The position numbers were made by a program, and so were the translations under genes. A model generated the notes under the pieces. It made no database searches. It was not told the origin of the DNA and saw only the letters and a program-made list of their open reading frames with translations. Source: Neopestalotiopsis rosae (taxonomy: Eukaryota > Ascomycota > Sordariomycetes > Amphisphaeriales > Sporocadaceae). Taken from it: DNA of 64,000 nt. The stretch is from NCBI GenBank assembly GCA_023078685.1, contig JALGAS010000006.1:1984001-2048000 (forward strand), given 5' to 3'. The first letter of the stretch is position 1, and each line of letters opens with the position of its first letter. Below are positions 1 to 10,309 of this stretch, in pieces.

Positions 1-1287
1 AGTCTTGGAGGTGTCAATTTCAGCGCTGTGGGACGCCTTGAGTGCCTCGATAGCAGCTTGGTGTTGCTCCTCGAGGGATTGCTGTAGTTCTGCCAATTTC
101 GCAGCATGTTCTTCAGTGGCTTTGGAGAGAGCAGCTTCATTGTCCTTGTCGCTCGAGTCCTTCTCGGCTTGCAGGGTATCGAACTTGGTCTGTAACTCGA
201 CCAAGGAGCTCTGCTCTCCGTCACGAGAGGTACTGAGGTCAGACAGCTTTGCCTTGTGTGATTCGAGTTCGTCTTCTGCAAGCTTGAGCTTCTCCAAAGC
301 CTCGGAAATTTCAGCACCAAGAGCCTCTTTTTCCGAAGCATGTGTGGACTTCAGGCTTTCGAGCAGCTCTTCTTGGCCCTTTTGGAGCGCATCCTCGGCA
401 CCCTCGACGCCTCCTACTTCGGCTTGTATCTTTTGCTCCAACTCTGTGACCTTGTCCTGAGATGAGGCAACCTGAGACTTCAGAGACTCAATTTCCGACT
501 CCTTTTCGGCAAGTTGAGCCTTCAAGTCCTCCACAGCCTTGGCTGATTCAGCAGCAGCGGCCGTGGATGTGGAAGAGGTCGACGGCCGACTAGCATGTCC
601 AGGAGCTCTCGTGGTGGTTGTAGTGGTTGGTCTCGCGGCGGCAGGCCTAGCGGTAGTTGAGGAAGTGGACAGGCGACTCGATGTGGTTCGACTGGCTGCA
701 GTGGTGCTCGATGCCGCAGGTCTTGTGGTGGTACTACTGGCTCGCGGCGAGGCGGCGGTGCCAGTTGAGGAAACAGGCTTTCGAGCAGCAGCAGTGGTGG
801 ATGCTGTAGTGGACGTGGCAGGTCTAGTTGTTCTAGCCGTTGTCGAAGTAGTGCTTCCGGGTACAACAGATTGCCGGCGAGCAGGACCGCTGATAGAGGA
901 CGTGCTCTTCTCGCTTTCTGATATGGAAGGCCGGGATCTGTGTGTTGTCGTGGTTCCAGTGGTACCAGCGGTCACGGGCTTCTTGACGGTACCGGCAGGC
1001 GGTCGTGTCGGAGGCTGCTTGAGACCGCTCGTAGGCTTGGTCGTCGCGCTCGTCGTGGTGGTCTTTGCGGCAGCTGTGCCGGTAGTGGTGGGACGGCGCG
1101 CACCGGTTGTCGAAGAAGCGCCTACTTTTGCTTTTGGCGAGGCAACACTGGGAGGTTTGGAGCCATTCGGAGCGCTCTTCTTCGGGGTTGCCTGGGGAGA
1201 GGTAGTCGTACCGGTGCCCATTGTCTCTTCGCCCGACAAGACGGACTCTTCCCGGTTGACAACTTCGAAGCTCTCTGATTCCGACAT
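1..1287 (-). CDS. Ser/Thr/Ala/Pro-rich coiled-coil protein, partial (C-terminus outside window)
   Basis: The reverse strand reads from an ATG at 1287 without a stop or visible intron to base 1, giving the first 429 codons; the gene continues beyond the window. Residues 1 to about 248 are a disordered tract rich in Thr, Ser, Ala, Pro and Arg, with repeated RPxxxTT- and TTxRP-like units. From about residue 249 the sequence becomes a heptad-like coiled coil (KAVEDLKAQLAEKESEIESL and onward), rich in Glu, Lys, Leu and Gln. This layout, a basic disordered head and a long coiled-coil tail, is seen in fungal proteins labelled 'M protein repeat' or myosin-tail-like, which often bind cytoskeleton, but no catalytic or diagnostic domain is visible and I assign no function. 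The long forward-strand ORFs over the same bases are shadows of the repetitive codons. Good evidence for a gene, none for its role. Confidence 0.8.
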   Translation of the reverse strand, partial: MSESESFEVVNREESVLSGEETMGTGTTTSPQATPKKSAPNGSKPPSVASPKAKVGASSTTGARRPTTTGTAAAKTTTTSATTKPTSGLKQPPTRPPAGTVKKPVTAGTTGTTTTHRSRPSISESEKSTSSISGPARRQSVVPGSTTSTTARTTRPATSTTASTTAAARKPVSSTGTAASPRASSTTTRPAASSTTAASRTTSSRLSTSSTTARPAAARPTTTTTTRAPGHASRPSTSSTSTAAAAESAKAVEDLKAQLAEKESEIESLKSQVASSQDKVTELEQKIQAEVGGVEGAEDALQKGQEELLESLKSTHASEKEALGAEISEALEKLKLAEDELESHKAKLSDLSTSRDGEQSSLVELQTKFDTLQAEKDSSDKDNEAALSKATEEHAAKLAELQQSLEEQHQAAIEALKASHSAEIDTSKT

Positions 1288-2957
1288 GTTGAGCTCTAGA
1301 GACTGGGAGAAAGCTTCTCTGTCGAAGAACACGAGCGCGTATGCAACAAGAGAGTGTGTACCGAAGGTATCTAAGGTAGGGAAAAGGTAGATATATATCA
1401 GAAAGGGGTCCGCGGCAAGTCAGGTCCCTGGAAATTGCGCGCGTATTATTAGCTCAAGTAGTGTACGGAGTATATGGAACTTGGAAGCTCTCGGGGTGGT
1501 CCCAGTCGCGTTGAACAGTAATCGAAACAGGACACTGAAAGAATGAAAGAAAGGTGCCCAAGACAACCCAATGGCCAGACGTCTGTGTTTCTCTGCTTCT
1601 GCCGATATCTCAGGCTTCTCAAACAGTTGGTGATGCGCGCCTACGACACGTCACAAAGGAGGGTGGGCTGCTTGTCAATTGGGGGGAGACTGACCAGTCG
1701 AGCTCCTTGGGTCTCTTTTTTTTCGCTTTGGGTTTGGTGCCAATGAGCGCTTACAGGTGATAGTGCAGCAAGGGTAGCTCGAGATATGGATAGGTGCAGT
1801 GCAACTCTAGGGGAGACAGATGGGATTGATAACACATTGGGTACATACCTATTGCTTTGGGGCAGCGATGCCAATGCTTTCTGTTGACAATGATTTTATA
1901 TAAACACCAAGGCTGGATTATTCGGAAACACAATGCCTTTGGCGGTTGTTTCAAGAACTAAAGTTGGTGTTGAAGTTTTGGCACTGAGAGAATAATGTAC
2001 ACAGTAGCTGTCCCTCCTCCCTCACTCCACCCTTGGAGATTCGCTGGGAACGGCACCCAAGAATTTGGGCAAACAAAAATGTTTCTATGGAGCCCTTGAG
2101 TGAGGGTCTCTGATCTCTTTGGTCCCCATCCCATGTGCCTGTCACTGTGTGTCTCCTGCTTCTCTTTCGGCTTCCAATCCTTCCAATGGCGGGACATCAG
2201 ATCAGGACCCTCTTCGTTAAATCAGAAGGTCCAGGGGTCCATCCCCCCTTGGCTAGCGGCCCCCCAATCACTGCATTAGCGGGAGAAGCCAATCATATTA
2301 TTAGCTTCCTTTCTGATGCTATCGAAGCTTCATGCTGGCTGGCTGCATGTGGGAGCTTGCCCTTTTACATTATGCAGTGCCGTTCTCATAAACGTGTCAA
2401 GTCTGGGGTGTGCTTCTCGGCATCCTCGTAGATCAAACTCTCTTTTTCCATGCCATATCATTCAAGTGTATAGGGAACCATAGGTGGTCAATTATCGAAC
2501 GGCTGTAGATATGTTGTTCAAGACCTTAGATGACTCATGACCATGCCAACAAAGATAACATATTTACCACTAGCATTGGACCATTACCTCGCCCAAGAAT
2601 GGAGAATCTAGAGACGTATTCCAAGCTGAATCATATCATGCAAGAGGCGTTGTCAGTTGTGCATATATACAGCTCACGCAATGCGATAATGATTTTTGAT
2701 TGTAATATTCTAGAGTGCTACGTATATTACACCAATAGCAGCGAAATGGAAACACTTAATCATCACGTAACAATATCAGTCATGATTTTAGTCCAATTTC
2801 TTGGTAAACGATGTAAGCGAATTATATAGAGCAGAACATTTGATAGTGCAAGTAGGGGTATCTAAGGGTGACGCTCAGTGAAAATGACAGAATCACGCTA
2901 GGATATCTAAATTGATATATTTCATCCCAACCTCCAGCCTTTTGTCTTGGAGTCCGA
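1288..2957. other. Intergenic region, promoter of the coiled-coil gene
   Basis: About 1.7 kb lies between the start of the coiled-coil gene (-) and the 3' end of the next minus-strand gene. Short ORFs occur on both strands, but none has a good ATG context, splice sites or protein-like composition. A TATATAAAC string near 1903 on the plus strand is followed only by a 20-codon ORF. I see no RNA gene or repeat. Confidence 0.5.
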
Positions 2958-5606
2958 TCAGCGCCAGTTGGCGATCATCTTATCAAGCGTGTCTTCGTCT
3001 ATTTGTGGCTCTGTTTTTTCTGGGGATGCCGCTTCAAACATCATTGGAAGCAATAGTGCGGCTCTTCGCTTGATTTCCTCTTTGCTGTGGCCAATGGTGA
3101 ACACCAGGGTCGAAAGCTCGGGCAACTCAGGTGGATCATAATTGAAAGCGGTTTTCAAATGTTTGAAGAGCGACAACTCCTCTTCTCTTCTCCATTGTTC
3201 CACCTTTACCAATTTGGTCGGTTGGCGATTTTTGCGAACATCTGACACTACTGCAGGATTGCTCGGCTCAGCATCGTTGTCGTCGTTGCTGCCAGAAGCA
3301 ATTGTCCGTCTTGGGTTACGATGATTGGCAAATCCGCTGCCGAGAGCTGAAGCGACTTTGTGATTGTGTTCACGGACTGCTTTCTTTTCCGCCTCTGCCT
3401 GAGCCTGGCGTCGGCGCTCGATCTTTTCTTGCAAATCTAGCCTGTGTAGACGGTTATCTTGCGTGCGCAGGAGGTTCTGCTCCTCTTGAAGCAATCTATT
3501 AGGTGCGTCATTGAGTATTTCTCGTAGCTCTACCAATATTGGCGCAAGGGCTTCCCGAGCTAGATTTTGTGACTTCGACTCCGGTTTAAGGGGGCGATCT
3601 TTCAGTTCGCGCATGAGACAACCATGTAACTTTTCTGTCCACCCGAGAAGCCGAGCAAGTATCTGGATGGTGAAATCGGTGAAGCAAGACCCCTTCAACT
3701 TTTGTCCCAATGCCCATCCTCTTCCCAGGATTGCAATGAGCAAGGGGATAACAAGTCGCACAAGGTCTTTTGCTATGGTTTGTCGTGCATCCATGTCGTC
3801 ATTCATATCTCCAGCTCCGCGCTCAAAGGACAACCGCTGTGTTCTGATATCGTTTACATCGCGATCGATCTTGAAAAAGTAGCGCTTGATCATCTCGCTG
3901 TGTTCTTTCAAGAACTCGTTTTGCACTTGCAAGTCTGAGGCGGATGGTGCCTCTGAGAGGACTCGGCCAAGCTTCATGAGGTAGCTCGTCATGTGTTGTG
4001 CTGGTCTTGTCTCTGGGCTTTGCTTTTCCATCAACAGCCTTTCCCAATTATTGGAAATGGCGGACCAGCCAAGTCTTTGCATTAGTTGTCTGGCTTGCGA
4101 AAAAGGCTCTGGCGGCAATGGAATAGTGACAGGAGAGCTGCTCGAAGGTGCGTCGAAGAACGCAGAGTCCTCTACTTCCATGTCAGCAGCTTGACCATCA
4201 CGAAACCTCTGCACATCATGCTTGAATTGTGATGCACGACGATTCGGATCGTATTCTCCTTCATTCAGATCGATCATCGACTCATCGCCAGCGATAACGT
4301 CTGGGGCATCTTGGGAGACGAATAATTGTTCGTCATCTGTATCGTTGGCCGCGTCTTGTATCAGCCCAACTGGAGATGGAACTGTCCGAATTTCCCTGGA
4401 AGGTTCAGTTCTGCTGCGAATATTGGGTCTCGAGCTGCTAGGTGCATTTTCCTCGTGGCGAGCCATTCCGACTTTTGACTGCCTGGCTTTCGGTCTTTTC
4501 ACATCAGTGCTACGTTGGTCCTTTAAATCCGCGTCTTCGTGCCGAGCTTTCGGGAACAGCCGTGGCACAGAGAGTTTGGTTCCTGCACTTGATGATGCAT
4601 CCTGACTATGGCTTTGTTGGGGATGTGTTGGCACATTCGGCTTGTTCTGCTGTCTCTCATTTTCCGGTATGTTGCCTTCGCTTTTTCGGGATACGACATC
4701 AAGTGCCACTGGCTCTTGAGTAGAAACTATGGGTTGCCGCAAAAGTTGGGCAATAGGTTCGCGCTCAACACGAGGCTCAACTCTCGACGCAGACCGCTCC
4801 TGTACATTCGGGCTGGCGGGAGCCGTAGCTGCACGTTTTTGTCTCTCAAGCGACGGTGCCGGTTTAGACTGCTGATTGCTTCCTTCTGCTGGATTGCTTG
4901 CCTGAACACCATCCACGGGGTGAACATTGTCTGTAGCGCTTTGCTCTAAAGGGTCGTTGGAACCTTGCGCAGGCGGATTGCTTTGATCTTGATCGGAAGG
5001 TTCTTCCCCTGCGGGTTCATGGCCGAGATCCGTATCTCCCAGCTCAACCTCGCCAGAGGCTTCTCCAATCTCCTCGTCCATATTGTGACCCAGATCCATC
5101 TCTGGCATATCGGACACACTATCCTGGCGACTATGGATTTCTCCGGGTTCCTGACTGTCGGCAACCACCACCGGTGCCGACGAACTCAAGCCATTTACCA
5201 GGTCCAACATTCTTGGATCAACGTAGTCATCGTTCTGTACATTGTGTCCATCTTTCGGCGACATATTATCTCCAACTCGGGGCTGTGCGAGATTAGTCGA
5301 TCCAGAGGGAGTGTGACTGCCAGTGCTTCGAGGTTGACGCAGACCTGGACCCTGTAACAACTCTGCTGTGTCCGCAAAGCTAGCAGTCCTCCGGCGCTTG
5401 CGTGATTCGACAGATTGGAGTGCTTCTGTAGCCGGACGGCGTTTGCTTCCTAGAGACCTAACAGAAAGCGTAGGTGGCGTCACGGAAAGAGGCGCCTTCC
5501 TGGGGGACCGCGCAGGTATGCCCTCTTCGTTGTCTGAACCGGAGGAGACCTCATCATCATCCAGGTCTTGGACGATCCGCCGAGCACCAGAATCGGATCG
5601 CGACAT
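2958..5606 (-). CDS. Hypothetical nuclear protein with SANT/Myb-like C-terminal motif
   Basis: Single-exon 882-aa protein. Residues 1 to about 500 are predicted disorder, rich in Ser, Glu, Asp, Gln and Pro, with basic clusters of the KRR and RKRRR type around residues 53-76 that could be nuclear localisation signals. About 505-740 is a compact helical region with hydrophobic helices (RLVIPLLIAILGRGWALG), followed by a charged Glu/Arg/Gln helix. Near the C-terminus (about 800-860) is a SANT/Myb-like stretch starting WRREEELSLFKHL and ending GHSKEEIKRRAALLL, with the spaced aromatic and hydrophobic residues of such folds. A chromatin, centromere or telomere role is possible but is inference from the motif alone. 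The start is the first ATG of the frame, 763 bp from the divergent rrd1 gene. I do not recognise a named family. Confidence 0.85.
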   Translation of the reverse strand: MSRSDSGARRIVQDLDDDEVSSGSDNEEGIPARSPRKAPLSVTPPTLSVRSLGSKRRPATEALQSVESRKRRRTASFADTAELLQGPGLRQPRSTGSHTPSGSTNLAQPRVGDNMSPKDGHNVQNDDYVDPRMLDLVNGLSSSAPVVVADSQEPGEIHSRQDSVSDMPEMDLGHNMDEEIGEASGEVELGDTDLGHEPAGEEPSDQDQSNPPAQGSNDPLEQSATDNVHPVDGVQASNPAEGSNQQSKPAPSLERQKRAATAPASPNVQERSASRVEPRVEREPIAQLLRQPIVSTQEPVALDVVSRKSEGNIPENERQQNKPNVPTHPQQSHSQDASSSAGTKLSVPRLFPKARHEDADLKDQRSTDVKRPKARQSKVGMARHEENAPSSSRPNIRSRTEPSREIRTVPSPVGLIQDAANDTDDEQLFVSQDAPDVIAGDESMIDLNEGEYDPNRRASQFKHDVQRFRDGQAADMEVEDSAFFDAPSSSSPVTIPLPPEPFSQARQLMQRLGWSAISNNWERLLMEKQSPETRPAQHMTSYLMKLGRVLSEAPSASDLQVQNEFLKEHSEMIKRYFFKIDRDVNDIRTQRLSFERGAGDMNDDMDARQTIAKDLVRLVIPLLIAILGRGWALGQKLKGSCFTDFTIQILARLLGWTEKLHGCLMRELKDRPLKPESKSQNLAREALAPILVELREILNDAPNRLLQEEQNLLRTQDNRLHRLDLQEKIERRRQAQAEAEKKAVREHNHKVASALGSGFANHRNPRRTIASGSNDDNDAEPSNPAVVSDVRKNRQPTKLVKVEQWRREEELSLFKHLKTAFNYDPPELPELSTLVFTIGHSKEEIKRRAALLLPMMFEAASPEKTEPQIDEDTLDKMIANWR

Positions 5607-6369
5607 CCTTCTAGTGTTTAGTGCGGCTTTACAAGAATGGATTTGGCAGCTGAAGCTTCGATCTGGATGTTTGCGTAAAAAGGCGTATGAGGTTCATCAC
5701 CACCTAGGTGCAGGTTGCGATGTGCTGGTGTGAGCTTCAGCAAAGCTTCTCAATTCAGTAAACTTTTGGCGACTTCGATCTTGTCAATTTCAGACTGATG
5801 GACTAAGAATGGTCATGATGCGGTTCCCAGGTGATTCCAGGAACGTATATGAGAAGATTGGAGGTAGACTGTCCTTGATTGAATTCTGAATCGCTTCATC
5901 AGTAGGACCTCAGCTCTCAACATGGTTGTCAGGTACGCGACGCGCCGTGGTCCACAAAAAGCTGGTACGTACCTGCCCTCGTTCCTTGTGCTAGCTGGCA
6001 AGCGCCATCAATCAAAGCATTTGATGGCGGGGCATATTGTGCACTGTTATGGCGGGGCACAACTGGAAAGGTGCGACCGCGGGGTTGAGACGTCCACTGA
6101 AAGAAACCTTGGAAGAGCCTCCCAAAGTCTCCTAACCTTAGGTAGCTTTCCTTACCTAAGGGTTCGAAATATGAACAACAAAGCTGCAGGAACATCCAGA
6201 CCGGGCTTCATCTAGGCCAACTCAAATATCCTGCTGTGTATCAATCTATCGCGTCTCATCAAATCCGATTCAAGCAGCTTCTTCACCATTTCCCTTAACC
6301 TTTCTTTAGCTATCCCTACTGTATGTGCAATTCTGCACTGGGAGCTCAACTCAAGTCTAGTCGGCAGTC
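5607..6369. promoter_or_regulatory. Divergent promoter between SANT-like gene and rrd1
   Basis: This 763-bp interval separates the two divergent start codons and must hold both promoters. It carries a perfect 9-bp inverted repeat at 6136-6144 and 6153-6161 (CCTTAGGTA / TACCTAAGG, 8-nt loop), a variant of a TAGGTA-type element that recurs in other gaps of this window. Pyrimidine-rich sequence precedes the rrd1 ATG, as is usual for fungal core promoters. Confidence 0.5.
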
Positions 6370-7872
6370 ATGGAGCCTCCTCCAAATCCAACATTCAATG
6401 CCAAATCCCCATTTGTGACTCTTGAAGTCCTGGACCCCGACGCAAAGCATATGTTTGCCAGTCCTACCAAGGAAATCAACGATGGCCCAGATGTTTCGAG
6501 GTTTCTCGTGTCCAAAGCATACAGAGATATTGGCATATTCGTGCTGCAGCTGAACCGGGCCATGTGCCCCAGAAAGTCCAAAGGCTCAGATGGGAAAGAC
6601 AAGATACAGACTTTTGAGATTGGCTCTAAATTGGAGACACAGCCGGCCAAGTCTGTGCAGAGCATTCAGCAGCTCTTATCCAGACTAGAGTCGTTTATCG
6701 ACGAAGCACCGCCGGACACGGGCCCGAGGAGATTCGGAAATGTCAGCTTTCGGAAATGGTACAAGATCTTTGAGGAGAGAGCGTCTGCACTTTTGGAAGT
6801 GTGTTTACCTCAGTCTGTCTTCAAATTTGACTCTTCAGCAGGTGAGGATGGCGTGACAGCCGAGGAGGAGCTGAAAGCGTACCTCCTTGGCGCTTTTGGC
6901 AGCCCTCAAAGATTGGACTATGGTACCGGCCACGAGCTCAGTTTCCTTGCTTTCCTCATTGGTCTCTGGAAGCTTGGTGCCTTCGAGGACGGTCAGCAAG
7001 ACGGCGAAATCGAACGAAATATTGTTCTCGGCGCCTTTGAGCCATATCTAAGGGTTGTCCGAAAGCTCATTCTGACATACACTCTCGAACCTGCCGGGTC
7101 GCACGGAGTATGGGGTCTCGACGATCACTCCTTCCAGCCCTATATCTATGGTTCAGCTCAGCTCACAAGGCCGATCGATGACAATGAGGAGATGCCGATG
7201 GAAGGATCTCGCTTCGGTGCGCCCAGGTTGGACGCAGTGTCCAAAGCCGAGAAGGTGCAAGACTACCGGGAAACAAACATGTACTTTTCCGCCGTTGGGT
7301 TCATCTACGATGTTAAGACGGGCCTGTTTGGCGAGCATAGCTCTGTTTTGCATTCGTTGTCCCAAGTCAAACTTGGATGGGGCAAGATCAATTCTGTAAG
7401 TGCTGTCATCCCAGACCTGCTTAGATGACACCTCGATACTAATCAATATTGACAGGGGATGCTCAAGATGTTCAATGGAGAAGTTCTATCGAAATTCCCT
7501 GTTGTCCAACATCTTCCGTTCGGCTCTCTTCTCTCATGGGAACAAGACCCTGATGCCAAGGAACCTCAGCAATCTGTACATATGGTGAACCAACCCATAG
7601 CTTCAGCTGCGCTCAAGTCCAACAACCCGGGCACAAATGCTGGAACGGCGGCTCCCTGGGCAAAACCTGGAAGTATGGCACCACCGATGCAAGCACCGTG
7701 GGCATCTGGTGTGCCAACAACAAGGCCACCACCCACGCATGCAATCCCCGCAAACCCATCCCCTCGAGCACCTTTCCCAACAGGCCAGCCTCTCTCCAGG
7801 CCTAACGTAGCAGGACCCGGGTCTACCGATGCTCAAATTACTGTCACAAAGGCACCCTGGGCGAAAGACTAG
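6370..7872 (+). CDS. rrd1: Serine/threonine protein phosphatase 2A activator (PTPA), Rrd1-type
   Basis: PTPA is a peptidyl-prolyl isomerase that activates the PP2A catalytic subunit. Two exons, 6370-7395 and 7456-7872; the 60-nt intron has GTAAGT, a TACTAAT branch point and an ACAG acceptor, and joins in phase 0 to give 480 aa. Family signatures are clear: [10 protein letters not shown], then [16 protein letters not shown] from residue 183, then [16 protein letters not shown] at about 243-258, and [19 protein letters not shown] just after the intron. The last 100 residues are a Pro/Ala-rich tail with repeated APWA motifs, a feature of filamentous fungal Rrd1 that is absent from yeast Rrd2; this is why I choose Rrd1. 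The protein should be cytoplasmic and nuclear. Nothing is missing. Confidence 0.95.
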
Positions 7873-8267
7873 AAAGTAGACACAATAAACTCATTAGAGA
7901 TATCAGGGCGATGATTCTTGACAGGATGATCTTTTGATAGTATTGATGCTTGACAACTCTAGTCTAATTTGCGGCCTATCAATGCAAACATTGGTATGTC
8001 GTGTTGTAATTCATGGAGAAGAAGTGGGCGGCCTTGTATGTTTGATCTTTCCACGTGTGCCATAACCCACAGCAAGCAATACTTTGTCATTACCAAGGAA
8101 CACAAACGGCATGTGATTAAATGCCAATTTGAGAATCTTCAATATTTGGTCTATCGAGCCTCAAAATAAATCATGATGCTTCTCCCGAGGAGTCAAAACC
8201 CTCGCATAACTCAGTCACTGATGTCCTCAACTACGTATCTCCTGAAACAAACCAGCTGCCGCTAGGT
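7873..8267. other. Intergenic, 3' side of rrd1 and of the small minus-strand gene
   Basis: About 400 bp between two converging 3' ends. It is AT-rich with no convincing ORF; it probably holds the 3' UTRs and polyadenylation sites of both genes. Confidence 0.4.
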
Positions 8268-8384
8268 CTATATCTCTACTCTCACTCTCGACCTCATGAA
8301 GGAAAACAAGGTCTTTGACACCTTGATACAAAAAGTGCAAAACTTTCCGGAATATGCACCATGTTTGCTGCAAGTACCAGGCAT
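8268..8384 (-). CDS. Candidate 38-aa zinc-ribbon-like small protein
   Basis: A 39-codon ORF (ATG at 8384, TAG at 8270-8268) encodes a basic 38-aa protein whose first half has Cys5-x2-His8, then Cys16-x2-Cys19 (MPGTCSKHGAYSGKFCTFCI), the spacing of a small zinc-binding ribbon. It sits behind a strong promoter-like layout: TATAAATA at 8569-8562, then a leader of about 180 nt that is strikingly A/C-rich, as in highly expressed filamentous-fungal genes, and holds no upstream ATG. The ATG context (AACAAAATGCC) is good, with A at -3. I found no intron that makes the protein much longer. A stress or metal role is only inference. It could still be the first ORF of a non-coding transcript. Confidence 0.4.
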   Translation of the reverse strand: MPGTCSKHGAYSGKFCTFCIKVSKTLFSFMRSRVRVEI

Positions 8385-8561
8385 TTTGTTACGAGAAGAC
8401 AGGTTGGGTTGAGATTATTGCTTGTTTGTTTGAATGTTCAATGATTTGCGCGGGTTCAGTCGCCAGGAGGTGATTCTTGTTGAATATGTTCTTGTGTCTT
8501 GTTTGATTGTTTTGGTTTGATGGTCAAAGTCAGTAATTGCAATTCTTGGAGTCTCGAGCTG

Positions 8562-8569
8562 TATTTATA
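8562..8569 (-). promoter_or_regulatory. TATA box of the small zinc-ribbon-like gene
   Basis: TATAAATA on the minus strand, 178 bp upstream of the ATG at 8384. The sequence between is A/C-rich with no upstream ATG, so the first AUG of any transcript starting here is that of the small ORF. Confidence 0.45.
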
Positions 8570-10309
8570 GAAAAAGATTCATGCTCATTCACTACTGGAC
8601 GGACCGCAAGAGTGGTTGATGACGAGGATGAGGCGTGCTGGGTCAGCGTCTTGAAAGGCAGTGAATTGGAATCATTCGGTAGTTAACTACATCAACCATT
8701 AATGCTTTCGAAGGCAGCGGTGCTCAATTATTGTCTAGAGTCCTTCTTGCTCAATAGATCAAGACGTATAGTGCTGGGATTTCCCCAAGATCGAATATGA
8801 CTATATCTCAACCGTAACACATTCGACTCAAAACAAGACTTTTATATAGTTCATACCCGAGACCGACACGGGGTTGGAACGAGCAGAAAAATTACCAATT
8901 CGCATTTGGAAGTAAGACGAGGGTCAGGTTCTACGCTTGGACAGACTCTGTTAGGCTGAGAAGGTGAGGCAGAGAGAGTCGACGAATGGGTGGGTTCAGC
9001 TGCGTGCCGACTTTGCCGGGCTGGGCCCCTGGCAACACTCACCACCTTTTAGTTTTGCAAGCTTCAAAGCGTTGGTCATGGAATAACAACTGATTTGCTT
9101 CTTGTTCTGGGAATGTCAGATGAAGGAATTTCCGGTACTTTCTGTCTCCCTTTTCAGCCTTTGCACGAAGCCAGACTGCCTGAGCTGAATTGGTACTCGA
9201 CTCGCGATCATCTTCAAGTTTGCTCCATTCGAATAACCATCCTAGTTCAACACTACCGAATTTCAGAATCATTCTTGCCTCTGTAACCACGCAATTAAGA
9301 TTGTGACGTCACAATTATTAGGTGAGCTCGCACATGCAAAGTAAGTCTGTCAGGTACCTACATTAGGTACATAGGGGTCCGAGTCTGCTGCCCAAGCGGT
9401 CTGTACCTGCATATTCTCACCTAATTTCGAACTTGCACTTTCCTCCACTTCACCTTCCCCCCGAACCCAATTTCTCAACCAACGCCTTTCTGTCAAAAAC
9501 CACCACCACTAAAACAATTCTCGGCGCAAAGAGTTTTGACATTGTGCCTTTTAACATATTCATTCATGGATATGAGTCAATTGCCTTCATCTGGTCGCTT
9601 GTCGGCGCATCATTTTGTGCACCATTGTGTCGCATCTCGTTCAGCTTGAGCACAGGGGCTTTGGACATCACACAACTTTGCGCCGATGTGTTCGATACTT
9701 TTTGGGGGCTTCAAGAGAGCCCTTTTGTCACGAAGTCGGGTCGTTTGTCGGACCATCGACGTAAGATTCTCCTACAGCTGAAAGTTCACATGTCGCCGCG
9801 CCTTTGAACACCATGTACAGTCACTCTTGGCTGGGTAGGGCATGTCACTCGTTCTTGAAAATGAGAGATGACTTCACCACGAACTTGCTACCCGCGTTCG
9901 AGTGATACGCTTGCCGGCCGAATGTGGCATCAACTCAAGACCCCGGAACACCGTGCATCTCGCTTTCATGGTGGGAGGAGCTGGCTATCTATGTCATGGG
10001 TCAATGCAACACTTAACGGGAAAAATCACAACTCTTAAGAGGGGCATCCGCCTCAATCTCTGGTGACAGAATATTCCAAGACGAAGCGAGGACCACACAA
10101 ATAGGATTCAGAAACAAGAGGTGGTTAAAGAGAGCAACAGTCTCTTGATATTGGGTATCTCAAAAGCATAAACTATCTTGGGAATTATCGCCAAGCCTCG
10201 ACTCAATCCAGGGAAGCCGCTCGTCTCAACGCATGTTGGGTATCGTCAGCAAAATCGAAACGGCCTGCATCGCAGCGTCGTGTCCCTCCAAACTCGGAGC
10301 TGGCAATAT
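8570..10309. other. Intergenic region with CRE palindrome and a leader-like tract
   Basis: About 1.7 kb with no convincing gene. It holds a 16-bp perfect palindrome with the CRE core TGACGTCA (9300-9315), two TAGGTAC-type motifs (9352-9370) and, at about 9420-9565, a C/A-rich plus-strand tract that looks like a 5' leader. The first ATG after that tract (9566) opens only 27 codons. The longer frame across 9433-9807 has no ATG start. A short non-coding transcript or an unrecognised small gene is possible here. Confidence 0.4.
9300..9315. promoter_or_regulatory. CRE-type bZIP (Atf1/CREB) palindrome
   Basis: ATTGTGACGTCACAAT is a perfect 16-bp palindrome with the TGACGTCA core bound by Atf1/CREB-type bZIP factors in fungi. 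It lies upstream of the small minus-strand gene (about 730 bp from its TATA box) and just upstream of the leader-like plus-strand tract at 9420. Confidence 0.4.

Noticed and set aside
539..1390. 283-aa plus-strand Val/Ala-rich ORF
   Set aside because: Shadow of the Thr/Ala/Arg-rich minus-strand coding region of the coiled-coil gene.
9039..9290. 83-aa minus ORF
   Set aside because: Somewhat protein-like, but it has no leader, promoter or splice support and no recognisable domain.
9433..9807. 124-aa plus-strand ORF
   Set aside because: The frame begins at TTG inside a leader-like C/A-rich tract and contains no ATG near its start; the real first ATG (9566) is in another frame and gives only 27 codons.
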